Below are positions 42,336 through 49,414 of a DNA stretch of 64,000 bases, in pieces. The stretch covers positions 578,347 to 642,346 of the forward strand of contig NZ_QGGH01000001.1 in NCBI RefSeq assembly GCF_003148495.1, written 5' to 3'. The position numbers and the translations under genes were made by a program. The notes below the pieces were generated by a model. That model did no database searches, was not told the DNA's origin, and worked only from the letters and a program-made list of their open reading frames with translations. The DNA comes from Mesorhizobium loti (lineage in GTDB: Bacteria; Pseudomonadota; Alphaproteobacteria; Rhizobiales; Rhizobiaceae). Each line of letters starts with the position of its first letter. The stretch's first letter is position 1.

Positions 42336-42436
42336 ATCCGAAGCCGCGCATACACCATTTTTGATCCAGCGCGTCAATAGCAGGAAAAAGGAAAGAAGGC
42401 GTCGTCTCGCCGCAGCGGCGGACGGGCGCCGATCCT

Positions 42437-42511
42437 AAAGCGCGCCGCGCTTCAGGTCTTTGTTTCATGCATGTCGTTTTCCCAGAACCGGGACCACTTT
42501 TGGGCGACATG
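42437..42511. repeat. Rhizobial intergenic palindrome upstream of cpdR
   Basis: The core arms are CATGTCG (42470-42476) and CGACATG (42505-42511), with CCCAGAACCGGGACCACTTT between, preceded by GCGCGCCGCGCTTCAGGTC. The whole block resembles the CATGTCG...TTTTGGGCGACATG repeat found widely in Mesorhizobium and related genomes, from general knowledge. It lies just past the cpdR stop, between tRNA-Val and cpdR. Confidence 0.75.
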
Positions 42512-42530
42512 TATTGGCTTGGAAAGCGGC

Positions 42531-42893
42531 TCAGGCCGCCTGCAGCATCTTCTCGACCTCGTTGACGAGGTCGCGCAGATGGAACGGCTTCGACAGCACC
42601 TTGGCGTCTTTCGGCGCCTTGGAATCCGGGTTCAGCGCAACGGCGGCGAAGCCGGTGATGAACATGACTTTCAAATCAGGATCGATCTCGGTGGCGCGCC
42701 GCGCCAGTTCGATGCCGTCCATCTCCGGCATGACGATGTCGGTCAACAGCAGCGAGAACGGCTCCTCGCGCAGCCGCTCATAGGCGCTGGCGCCATTGTC
42801 GAAATCGCTGACCTGGTAACCGGCGCGCTCCAGCGCCTTGACGAGGAACCGACGCATATCGTCGTCGTCTTCCGCCAGAAGAATGCGTGCCAT
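42531..42893 (-). CDS. cpdR: Single-domain response regulator CpdR
   Basis: A 120-residue receiver-only response regulator with acidic pocket AEDDDDMRR, phosphoacceptor Asp52 in LLLTDIVMPEMDG, FITGF and LSKPF (conserved Thr and Lys). The sequence (MARILLAEDDDDMRRFLVKA) agrees closely with CpdR of alphaproteobacteria. CpdR controls ClpXP-dependent proteolysis of cell-cycle proteins by localising the protease when unphosphorylated. It normally receives phosphate through the CckA-ChpT relay. It is divergent from the second N-formylglutamate amidohydrolase gene. Confidence 0.93.
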   Translation of the reverse strand: MARILLAEDDDDMRRFLVKALERAGYQVSDFDNGASAYERLREEPFSLLLTDIVMPEMDGIELARRATEIDPDLKVMFITGFAAVALNPDSKAPKDAKVLSKPFHLRDLVNEVEKMLQAA

Positions 42894-42941
42894 GATATCC
42901 CGTCCGAATCACCCGCCCGAGATTGCCGTTGGGCAAGCCCG

Positions 42942-42949
42942 TTAACCAT
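42942..42949. promoter_or_regulatory. Possible CtrA half-site upstream of cpdR
   Basis: TTAACCAT, the half-site form of the CtrA box, lies 49 bases upstream of the cpdR start in the divergent region. Control of cpdR by CtrA is known in Caulobacter. A complete TTAA-N7-TTAA box is not seen, so this is tentative. Confidence 0.4.
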
Positions 42950-43055
42950 CCTGTATATGAGGAGGTGAGGGTAAACATCAAGTGAACGAGGACGGCAATG
43001 ATCCATATTTGCCCGGCGGCGTGGCCGCTGAAATGCTGGACAGGCGGCCAGCAAG

Positions 43056-43997
43056 GTGGCACTTTCACATCATGATGCACTGGTGTTTTCGGGTTCGCTC
43101 AAATTGAAGACGGCAGCCGAGGATTTTTCGGTCTTTCCACCCTTCGAAATCCGGTCGGGCGCCGAGCAACGCGTCCCCTTCCTCTTCAACTCACCGCATA
43201 GCGGCCGCTACTATCCCGAACGCTTCCTTGCCATGGCAAGGCTGGACCGCAACGCCATCCGCCGGTCTGAGGACTGTTATGTGGATGAACTGTTCGGCGG
43301 CGCCGTGGCGCTCGGCGCGCCGCTGCTGGCGGCGAATTTCCCGAGGGCCTATCTCGACGTCAACCGCGAGCCGTGGGAACTCGATCCGCGCATGTTCGCC
43401 GAGCCGGTGCCGTCCTTCTGCAACATTCGCTCGGCGCGGGTGGCGGGCGGGCTTGGCACGGTGCCGAAGCTGGTCGGCGAGGGACTCGACATCTATTCCG
43501 GCCGCCTGCCGCTGGCCGAAGCGGTCGCCCGCATCGAGGCCGTCTACAAACCCTATCACGAGACGCTGAAACGGCTTTTGACCAGAACCCATGCGCGTTT
43601 CGGCTTTGCCGTGCTGATCGACTGTCATTCGATGCCGGCGAGCATTCGTGTCGGCGACAGCGGCCTGCGGCCCGACTTCATCATCGGCGACCGTTTCGGC
43701 ATCTCGGCCACCGCCGCCCTGACCGACACCGCGATCGGCCTGCTCACCGCCATGGGCTATACGGTTGCCCACAACAAACCCTATGCCGGCGGCTTCATCA
43801 CCGAACACTATGGTCGCCCGGCGCGCCATCTGCATGCGCTGCAGATCGAGGTCAATCGAGGGCTCTACATGAACGAGCGGACATTCGAGAAGGCCGCCGG
43901 CTTCGACGCGCTGGCCGACGATCTGACGCGATTTTCAGCCGACCTGATGTCGATGCCCGACCACCATTTCATCGATCTGCCGCTGGCGGCGGAGTGA
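43056..43997 (+). CDS. hutG: N-formylglutamate amidohydrolase
   Basis: A 313-residue FGase. Key features are FNSPHSGRYYPERFLA, RSEDCYVDELFGGAVALGAP, FPRAYLDVNREPWELDPRMF and VLIDCHSMPAS. The start is uncertain: GTG at 43056 is the first usable codon, since no ATG occurs in frame for some distance. It is longer than the related gene at 6865, the second copy of this family in the window. It lies between cpdR and an sRNA-hisN pair, a conserved neighbourhood in Rhizobiales, and no other hut genes are near. The hutG symbol is a family label. Confidence 0.88.
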   Translation: MALSHHDALVFSGSLKLKTAAEDFSVFPPFEIRSGAEQRVPFLFNSPHSGRYYPERFLAMARLDRNAIRRSEDCYVDELFGGAVALGAPLLAANFPRAYLDVNREPWELDPRMFAEPVPSFCNIRSARVAGGLGTVPKLVGEGLDIYSGRLPLAEAVARIEAVYKPYHETLKRLLTRTHARFGFAVLIDCHSMPASIRVGDSGLRPDFIIGDRFGISATAALTDTAIGLLTAMGYTVAHNKPYAGGFITEHYGRPARHLHALQIEVNRGLYMNERTFEKAAGFDALADDLTRFSADLMSMPDHHFIDLPLAAE

Positions 43998-44014
43998 GTT
44001 GGGAATCGCGGCGT

Positions 44015-44045
44015 AAAAAAAGACCGCATCGTTTGCACGATACGG
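44015..44045 (-). terminator. Terminator of the small RNA
   Basis: The stem GACCG...CGGTC with inner ATCGT/ACGAT, loop GCAA, is followed on the minus strand by seven T (44021-44015). It is a textbook Rho-independent terminator pointing leftward, which shows that a minus-strand transcript ends here although both flanking genes are on the plus strand. Confidence 0.85.
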
Positions 44046-44099
44046 TCGAAGTCTAGGGAGGAAACGCCCAAGGAGGGCATGGACAGGAGAACCTGTCCG
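44015..44099 (-). ncRNA. mmgR: mmgR/suhB-type small RNA (alpha-r8 family)
   Basis: On the minus strand, a promoter (44134-44106) is followed by about 85 bases containing a GGACAGG/CCTGTCC hairpin (44081-44098). Next come a small GCCC/GGGC hairpin with CTCCTT in its loop and a single-stranded TTTCCTCCC that could bind Shine-Dalgarno sites. A 3' terminator hairpin (GACCGTATCGT/ACGATGCGGTC) with a T run follows. The position, between an FGase gene and an inositol-monophosphatase-type gene, is that of the suhB/mmgR RNA family, which in Sinorhizobium limits polyhydroxybutyrate granule formation. It is antisense in direction to both neighbours but overlaps neither. The family call rests on structure and place, not on a database search. 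Confidence 0.78.
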
Positions 44100-44105
44100 A
44101 GGTCG

Positions 44106-44134
44106 AGGGTATTGTGCGCTGCACAAATGTCAAG
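44106..44134 (-). promoter_or_regulatory. Promoter of the small RNA
   Basis: CTTGAC (44134-44129), 17 bases, then TACCCT (44111-44106), read on the minus strand. CTTGAC is the preferred -35 of rhizobial housekeeping sigma factor. It predicts a start near 44099. Confidence 0.65.
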
Positions 44135-44289
44135 CGACCTTCAGGCTTTTTTAATTCACTCTGATGTGGAAATTGCGTTTCGATGATGCTGTCGTGTCAT
44201 TTTGGCAACATCTAACGCAGCGGATAAATCGATAAACACCCTTGTTTTGGGACGGAAGTGGCGGCAAAGCCCGGCTCGGGCATGCTGCA

Positions 44290-45078
44290 ATGCAGGAGAA
44301 TCAGTTGGACGTCAGCATCGATTTCATGCGCCGCATCGCGCAGGCGGCAGCGGCGGAGACCTTGCCGCGCTTTCGCAGCCAGGGCGCGGTTGCCAACAAG
44401 GAGAAGGGCAGTTTCGACCCGGTCACCGAGGCCGATCGCGAGGCCGAGCGCGCTATCCGCGCGCTGATATCGGCCGAGTATCCCGACCATGGCATTCTGG
44501 GCGAGGAGCACGGCAGCGAGAACATTTCGAGCCGGCATGTCTGGGTGATCGACCCGATCGACGGCACGCGCGCCTTCATCTCCGGACTGCCGGTGTGGGG
44601 AACTCTGGTCGGGCTGACGGTCGATGGCGACGCTGTTGCCGGCATGATGGCGCAGCCCTTCACCGGTGAGCTGTTCTACGCCAACGCCTCGGGTTCCCAC
44701 TATGAAGGGCCGGGCGGGCCACGCAAGCTTTCGACGCGCAAGACGACCAATCTCGCTGAAGCCACGCTGTTTACCACCACGCCGGCGCTGTTCAAGGGGG
44801 CGGCGCGCGAGCGTTACGACCAGTTTGAGAAGCAGGTCCAGCTCGCCCGTTACGGCGCCGATTGTTATGCCTTCGCCATGATCGCCTCAGGAAGTGTCGA
44901 CATCGTCGCCGATCCCGGATTGAAGCCCTACGACATCGTGGCGCTGATCCCGATCATCGAGAAGGCCGGTGGTATCGTCACCACATTCGATGGCGGGCCG
45001 GCGGAGAAGGGCGGCGACGTACTCGCCGCAGCAACGCCGGAGCTTCACGCAGCAGCCATGGCTGCCTTGCGGGGCTGA
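44290..45078 (+). CDS. hisN: Histidinol-phosphatase (inositol monophosphatase family)
   Basis: A 262-residue IMPase-fold phosphatase with the metal-binding residues in GILGEEHGSE, WVIDPIDGTRAFISG (WxxDPxDGT motif) and LKPYDIVALIPIIEKAGG. In Rhizobiales this clade is the HisN-type histidinol-phosphate phosphatase of histidine synthesis, though a SuhB-like role cannot be excluded. The start at 44290 is preferred over 44242; the ribosome site is weak. It is 292 bases from the FGase gene, a gap filled by the divergent small RNA. Confidence 0.85.
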   Translation: MQENQLDVSIDFMRRIAQAAAAETLPRFRSQGAVANKEKGSFDPVTEADREAERAIRALISAEYPDHGILGEEHGSENISSRHVWVIDPIDGTRAFISGLPVWGTLVGLTVDGDAVAGMMAQPFTGELFYANASGSHYEGPGGPRKLSTRKTTNLAEATLFTTTPALFKGAARERYDQFEKQVQLARYGADCYAFAMIASGSVDIVADPGLKPYDIVALIPIIEKAGGIVTTFDGGPAEKGGDVLAAATPELHAAAMAALRG

Positions 45079-45090
45079 GATCATCATATT

Positions 45091-45924
45091 TCAGCGCGGC
45101 TTGATCGAACGCTGGAATTCCGCTGGCGTGCGGCCGTAAACCTGTCTGAAGGCGGAACTGAAATGGCTGTGGCTGGAGAAGCCCAGGTCCATGCCAAGCG
45201 TGGTCAGATTGTCGTAGCTGCCCAGCAGGTCGAGCGCGCGCGCCAGCCGCAGCCGCAGATGGTAGCGATAGAGCGGCATGGCCTCGACCTGCTGGAACAC
45301 CTGCGTGAGATAGACCGGCGAGACGCCAACCTCGGTGGCGATTTCGGCCAGCGTCCAGCGTCGTGACAGATCCGAAGACAGCACAAGCTTGGCGCGGTCG
45401 ACCAGCTTCTGCCGTCCCGGGCTGGCGCCGGCGACATGCGAGGTCCGCTCGCCAAGAGAGCGCCGCACCAGCGTCAGCGCCAGGGTTTCGGCCTCAAGCG
45501 TTTCGGCGATTTTGCGGCTCAGGCTGTGGCGCAGCAAAGCCACCAAAGCCTGTGCCCGCGGGTCGATGCGCCGGCGCTGGCGGCGAAAGGCTGGAGCGGC
45601 ACCGCCGGTGCGCAACTGTTCCTTCGGCGTCAGTTCAAGCAGCTGAGCCTCCTCGACGACGAGATCGAGACAGGAATCGCCGCCTTCGACGGGATGGCTG
45701 ATTTGATAGGCTTCCGCCTCGTTGAAAAACAGCAACTGGTTGGCCTCGGCAACGGCATCCTGGCGGCCGACGTGGCGCACGAAAACGCCGCGGTAGGGAA
45801 ACACCAGGTGCGTGGCCGACGTGTACTCTTCTTCGCTCCGGTGCCGGCATTCGCCGCTGCAGACGACGTCCCGCACCCTGACGGTGCCGGTGTCGAGAAG
45901 CGGTTGTACAATGAATTGCGACAT
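45091..45924 (-). CDS. AraC-family transcriptional regulator
   Basis: A 277-residue regulator with an N-terminal cupin-like sensory half (residues about 1-120; THLVFPYRGVFVRHVG) and a C-terminal pair of helix-turn-helix motifs (WTLAEIATEVGVSPVYLTQV and LTTLGMDLGFSSHSHFSSAF, residues about 180-275). The ATG at 45924 is used; the frame runs to 45987 but adds an unlikely leader. It is convergent with hisN across 12 bases. The target is unknown. Confidence 0.9.
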   Translation of the reverse strand: MSQFIVQPLLDTGTVRVRDVVCSGECRHRSEEEYTSATHLVFPYRGVFVRHVGRQDAVAEANQLLFFNEAEAYQISHPVEGGDSCLDLVVEEAQLLELTPKEQLRTGGAAPAFRRQRRRIDPRAQALVALLRHSLSRKIAETLEAETLALTLVRRSLGERTSHVAGASPGRQKLVDRAKLVLSSDLSRRWTLAEIATEVGVSPVYLTQVFQQVEAMPLYRYHLRLRLARALDLLGSYDNLTTLGMDLGFSSHSHFSSAFRQVYGRTPAEFQRSIKPR

Positions 45925-46032
45925 GGCCGTTGCGATCTTCCCTTTGCGCCGGAACATTGTTCCGGCATTGCAGGGCATTCTACGCAATCGGTCTGCCCAT
46001 TCCTGTCAGGAGACTTCCCGACAGGCCGTTCC

Positions 46033-46287
46033 TCAATCCCACAACCGGCGGATGGATTCAGAGTAGGCTTCGCTTCGCGACAGGCCGATGTCCTTGAGCT
46101 GGTCGTCGGTCATTTCGAGCAGAGCGCGGCGGCTTCGGCGCCTTTCCATCTGGCGGCTGATCCAGCCAGCGGCCACAATGAAGTGTGCACCCAGGGACTG
46201 CTGCATGGTCGCGGTGCGGATTGTCGGCGCCCGTGCCGGGACAGGGCCGGCCAGGCATTGCGCCGCTGCTGTATGGACGGGGCGCAT
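46033..46287 (-). CDS. DUF1127 small arginine-rich protein
   Basis: An 84-residue protein whose C-terminal half carries the DUF1127 motif (RRRSRRALLEMTDDQLKDIG then LSRSEAYSES). Short DUF1127 proteins in Rhizobiales and Brucella act as RNA-binding or phosphate-, stress- and sRNA-linked regulators. The N-terminal 45 residues are not conserved in an obvious way. A GGAGG-like ribosome site lies within the end of the preceding cysteine-rich gene, so the two are probably coupled. Confidence 0.8.
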   Translation of the reverse strand: MRPVHTAAAQCLAGPVPARAPTIRTATMQQSLGAHFIVAAGWISRQMERRRSRRALLEMTDDQLKDIGLSRSEAYSESIRRLWD

Positions 46288-46290
46288 CGC

Positions 46291-46446
46291 TCAGTCCTCC
46301 CTAGTGCCGGCTGCGGAGGCGCCGGCTTCGTTCAGCGCTTGCGCGCATTCCTCGCAGCAGACTTCGACGGTCTTGCCGCCGACCTTGACGCGGATCGGGT
46401 TGGCGTCCAGCTGGCAATCGCAGGCGGCGCAGGTGTTCTCGGTCAT
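46291..46446 (-). CDS. Small cysteine-rich metal-binding protein
   Basis: A 51-residue protein with CAACDCQLDANPIRVKVGG then KTVEVCCEECAQALNEA, that is CxxC-x-C and CCxxC groups spaced as in TRASH-type metal-binding modules. The ATG at 46446 follows GGAGATGAGATC. It probably binds zinc, copper or another soft metal. It heads a two-gene unit with a DUF1127 protein. Confidence 0.75.
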   Translation of the reverse strand: MTENTCAACDCQLDANPIRVKVGGKTVEVCCEECAQALNEAGASAAGTRED

Positions 46447-46623
46447 GATCTCATCTCCATGGCGTTCAGTTCGACGCGGGCAGATGAGCATTCCGCAGCG
46501 ATGCGGGCTGTCAGAATCTTTAGCACTTTGCGTGCCGCGGGCGCTGGTTGGCTCACGCAACTGACAACAGGGTGTCAGTAGGCACCGGCTATGGAAGGGT
46601 CATTGCCAGAGGGAGAACCAGAC

Positions 46624-47136
46624 ATGCCGACGCACTCAACAACCAGCCGCGCCCATGACATTCCGGCGGACGGCCGCAGCGATTTCAACTTCTTCTTCGG
46701 CAATTGGGATGTCAGCCATCGAAGGCTGCAAAGACGCCTGGCGGGCGACACCAACTGGGACGTATTCGGCGGCACATGCGAGGTGCGCCCGCTGCTCGGC
46801 GGCCTCGGCAATGTCGACGACAATGTGATCGAACTGCCGGATGGCGCCTATCGTGCCGCAACGGTGCGGACCTTCGATCCGGCGACACGGCAATGGTCGA
46901 TCTGGTGGATCGATGGCCGCATCCCCCTGACCATCGACGTGCCGGTGCGCGGCGCGTTCGTCGACGGCGTCGGCACGTTCCTGTGTGAGGACGTCTTCGA
47001 CGGCCGGCCGATCCAGGTTGGTTTCCTCTGGTCGGAGATCGCGCAAAACACGGCGCGCTGGGAGCAGGCCTTTTCGCAGGATGGCGGCGCGACCTGGGAG
47101 ACCAACTGGATCATGGAGTTTGCCCGCCGGCCATGA
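46624..47136 (+). CDS. DUF1579-like protein
   Basis: A 170-residue protein that I recognise only as DUF1579-like: DFNFFFGNWDVSHRRLQRRL at the start, then GGTCEVRPLLGGLGNVDDN, RTFDPATRQWSIWWIDGR and DVFDGRPIQVGFLWSE. These repeated tryptophan-rich strands point to a lipocalin-like beta-barrel. The start at 46624 has AGAGGGAGAACC upstream. There is no signal peptide. No function is known. Confidence 0.78.
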   Translation: MPTHSTTSRAHDIPADGRSDFNFFFGNWDVSHRRLQRRLAGDTNWDVFGGTCEVRPLLGGLGNVDDNVIELPDGAYRAATVRTFDPATRQWSIWWIDGRIPLTIDVPVRGAFVDGVGTFLCEDVFDGRPIQVGFLWSEIAQNTARWEQAFSQDGGATWETNWIMEFARRP

Positions 47137-47154
47137 ACCGGCGACCGGCGCCTA

Positions 47155-48132
47155 TCAGGCAGTCGGGTCGTCGCTGCCGGGAATGAAGGCGTCGAAGGCG
47201 GCGAGCAACTGCTCGCGGTAGATGTCGGCTTCCTGCAGGATTTCATGACGTGCGCCGTCGATCATCAGCAGCGAGCCCAGCCGCAGACGCCTGGCGTAGG
47301 CTTCCACGGCCTTGGTCGAGACGACCTGATCGGCGCCGGCGGCGATGATCAGCATGGGAACCTGAATTCTTGCCATGAAGTCGGGATCGCTGACGGCTTC
47401 GGAGGCTTTCGCGGCTTCCCGCAGCCAGCGGATCGTCGGACCGCCAAGCGCTAGTTGCGGATGTTCTTCGTAGAGCCGCGTGTTGCGCCGATAGCGTACC
47501 GGGTCAGACGTCAGCTTGTTGGTCTCGAAGGGGGCCGTCACCTTCGGCCGCGGACCCCAGGCGGCATAGAGCCGGCCGAGGCCGAGAGCGCAGAACAACG
47601 AGCAGACGCGGCGAACCGTCGATATCGAGACCGGCAGATCGGGCAGTGTCAGGAAGGGCGCGATCAGCACCATGCGCCGCACGCGGTTCACCATGGACGG
47701 CGCGGCAAGCAGCGTGATCGTGGCGCCGGCAGAGTGGGCGAGGATGTAGTACGGGCCGCGGCAATCGGGCAGCACGATCTCCTCGAAAAATTGTTCGAGG
47801 TCTGCCGTATAGTCGCGGAAGCTCCTGACATAGCCGCGCTGGCGATCGCGGATCAGCCGGTCGGAATCGCCCTGGCCGCGCCAGTCGAGGGTGGCGACGC
47901 CGAAGCCGCGATCGGCAAGGTTGCGGATGGTTTCGAAATATTTCTCGATGCACTCGTTGCGGCCCGACAGGAGCACCACGGTGCCCTTCATCGGGCGAGC
48001 GACCGCGCCGAACAGGCCGTAGCGGATATTCTTGCGGTCACGCGTCGTGAAGAAGCCGCCGGTGGCGTTTTCCGGCCGCGGATTGCCCTCAATTTCGTGA
48101 AAAAGGGAGTTCTCGGTGAAAAGATCCGTCAT
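47155..48132 (-). CDS. Alpha/beta hydrolase (lysophospholipase-like)
   Basis: A 325-residue alpha/beta hydrolase. It shows a nucleophile elbow YILAHSAGATITLLAA (Ser in HSAGA), LDWRGQGDSDRLIRDRQRGY before it, an aspartate in IIAAGADQVVST and the histidine in DGARHEILQEADIY near the end, completing the Ser-Asp-His triad. It resembles PldB-type lysophospholipases or monoacylglycerol lipases. The start at 48132 is chosen over 48204. It is convergent with the DUF1579-like gene. Confidence 0.88.
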   Translation of the reverse strand: MTDLFTENSLFHEIEGNPRPENATGGFFTTRDRKNIRYGLFGAVARPMKGTVVLLSGRNECIEKYFETIRNLADRGFGVATLDWRGQGDSDRLIRDRQRGYVRSFRDYTADLEQFFEEIVLPDCRGPYYILAHSAGATITLLAAPSMVNRVRRMVLIAPFLTLPDLPVSISTVRRVCSLFCALGLGRLYAAWGPRPKVTAPFETNKLTSDPVRYRRNTRLYEEHPQLALGGPTIRWLREAAKASEAVSDPDFMARIQVPMLIIAAGADQVVSTKAVEAYARRLRLGSLLMIDGARHEILQEADIYREQLLAAFDAFIPGSDDPTA

Positions 48133-48522
48133 TCGGCGCTTCGTGCTCGGCGTCTCGCATGCCCGCCTGCGCTGGCCGGCTCCGCTAAGGTGATAGACGC
48201 CCATGCGCCAAAAGCCAAGGAATTCCCGGTGAATTCCCGGTGACGGGAGGCTGCAACGGGGAAGGCCGGAAGCCGCTTGAAAGCGTGCTTCCGGCCTCTG
48301 TCGATCCGGGAGGAAGGGACGTTACACCCGGTTCGGCCTCGTTGCGGCGCTTGTTGTGCAATCGGCGCCGCCAATCCTTGATCCTGGAATGCACTCTAGC
48401 GCCGGCTGTCTGAACGCGCGCCGAAGCACCGGTTCATCTGCCGTTCATCAAGGGACCGGCCCCACGCCTTTTACCGCAAGGTGAAATCTTGAAATGCTTT
48501 CGAGCGCTCCCCAAATGTCTCA
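48133..48522. other. Divergent intergenic region with tandem repeat and long hairpin
   Basis: This part of the 490-base gap before hsp20 holds no gene that I can support. It contains two direct copies of GAATTCCCGGT (48220-48230 and 48231-48241). A long hairpin also occurs, with arms AGGCCGGAAGC (48263-48273) and GCTTCCGGCCT (48287-48297) and an inner CGCTT/AGCG stem. On the minus strand this hairpin follows CTTCCTCCC, an anti-Shine-Dalgarno-like tract, so an sRNA is conceivable but no clear promoter is seen. Confidence 0.5.
48488..48516 (+). promoter_or_regulatory. Sigma-32 (RpoH)-type heat-shock promoter
   Basis: CTTGAAA (48488-48494), a 14-base gap, then CCCCAAAT (48509-48516) matches the RpoH consensus CTTGAAA-N13 to 15-CCCCATNT closely. 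It predicts transcription from near 48523, about 100 bases before the hsp20 start, and fits a heat-shock gene. Confidence 0.8.
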
Positions 48523-48622
48523 TGCGGTCGCCAATGTCGGGGCCGCTGGTCCAGCCGAAACGCCGCTCAAGGGTTTCGCACCGGCCATACGCAAACCATG
48601 TTGCTCAACAGGAGAACACCTC
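48523..48622 (+). promoter_or_regulatory. ROSE-type RNA thermosensor in the hsp20 leader
   Basis: The roughly 100-base leader ends in TTGCT (48601-48605), a four-base loop and the ribosome site AGGAG (48610-48614). TTGCT pairs with AGGAG through the imperfect, G-G containing helix that is the hallmark of ROSE elements (UYGCU anti-SD), which melt on heating and let ribosomes in. Upstream GC-rich inverted segments would make the other stems. Rhizobial small heat-shock genes are the classical ROSE targets. Confidence 0.72.
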
Positions 48623-49090
48623 ATGCGTCACGTTGATTTTTCCCCGCTTTATCGCTCGACCGTCGGCTTCGACCGTCTCTTCACGATGCTGGATTCGCTT
48701 GCGCAGCCGGATGGCGCGCAGACCTATCCGCCCTACAACATCGAGCGCACCGGCGAGGATTCCTACCGCATCTCGATGGCGGTTGCCGGCTTCTCGGACG
48801 AGGAGATCTCGATCGAAGCCCATCGCAACGTGCTGACCGTGAAAGGTGAGCGCAAGGACGAGGGTACCGGCGAAGGGTCCGAACTGCTCTATCGCGGCAT
48901 TGCCTCGAGGGCTTTTGAACGTCGCTTCCAGCTTGCCGACCACGTCGAAGTCGTCGGTGCTTCGCTGAAGAACGGCCTGCTCTTCGTCGATCTCAAGCGC
49001 AACATCCCTGAGGAACTGAAGCCGCGCAAGATCGCCATTACGGCGTCTTCGGCCAAAGCCAAGCAGATCGAGGCCAAGACCGCCAACTAA
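48623..49090 (+). CDS. Small heat-shock protein (Hsp20/IbpA)
   Basis: A 155-residue alpha-crystallin-type chaperone. The crystallin domain runs from about residue 33 to 130 (PPYNIERTGEDSYRISMAVA, then NVLTVKGERKDEGTGEGSELLYRGIA, LKNGLLFVDLKRNIPEE, with the C-terminal KPRKIAI as IXI-like tail). The start at 48623 has AGGAG eight bases upstream. It holds unfolded proteins during heat stress. It is expressed from an RpoH-like promoter with a ROSE leader, and ends before two hairpins, the second a good terminator. Confidence 0.94.
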   Translation: MRHVDFSPLYRSTVGFDRLFTMLDSLAQPDGAQTYPPYNIERTGEDSYRISMAVAGFSDEEISIEAHRNVLTVKGERKDEGTGEGSELLYRGIASRAFERRFQLADHVEVVGASLKNGLLFVDLKRNIPEELKPRKIAITASSAKAKQIEAKTAN

Positions 49091-49110
49091 ACCAATAGCC
49101 TCCCAACGCA

Positions 49111-49134
49111 AGGCGGCGCCGAAAGGCGCCGCCT
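49111..49134 (+). terminator. Hairpin downstream of hsp20
   Basis: AGGCGGCGCC (49111-49120), GAAA loop, GGCGCCGCCT (49125-49134). It is a perfect 10-bp stem with a GNRA tetraloop but no T run, so termination is probably completed by the next hairpin. Confidence 0.65.
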
Positions 49135-49145
49135 GACTGGTTCCA

Positions 49146-49184
49146 CCCCTCGATTTTGGCTGCGGTCGAAAACGAGGGGTTTTT
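49146..49184 (+). terminator. Rho-independent terminator downstream of hsp20
   Basis: CCCCTCG (49146-49152) pairs with CGAGGGG (49173-49179), extended by TTTTG/CGAAAA with one bulge, and is followed by TTTTT (49180-49184). Confidence 0.8.
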
Positions 49185-49414
49185 GATTCCGGTTTGCCAT
49201 CCGAACCCGCCGTTGCGTGAATGCCGTCGATACGCAAGGTCCGCTCTGCCTCTGCTGCCCATCAGCGGCTCCTCTATCTTTCTTTAGCTTGTTCTAAATA
49301 ATCAATTACTTATTAACCATGCTCGAACATATTCCAGTTCGGCTCATTCACGGCTTCGCAGCGTCCAACCCGGCTCGCCTTCTCACTGAAACACTGGAAA
49401 AGGACCCTCTTCGA
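49185..49414. other. Intergenic region upstream of the pilus locus
   Basis: About 230 bases with no supported gene. The AT-rich stretch 49285-49320, with TTATTAACCAT, is the likely promoter of the SCPU-chaperone-usher operon. Confidence 0.5.
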
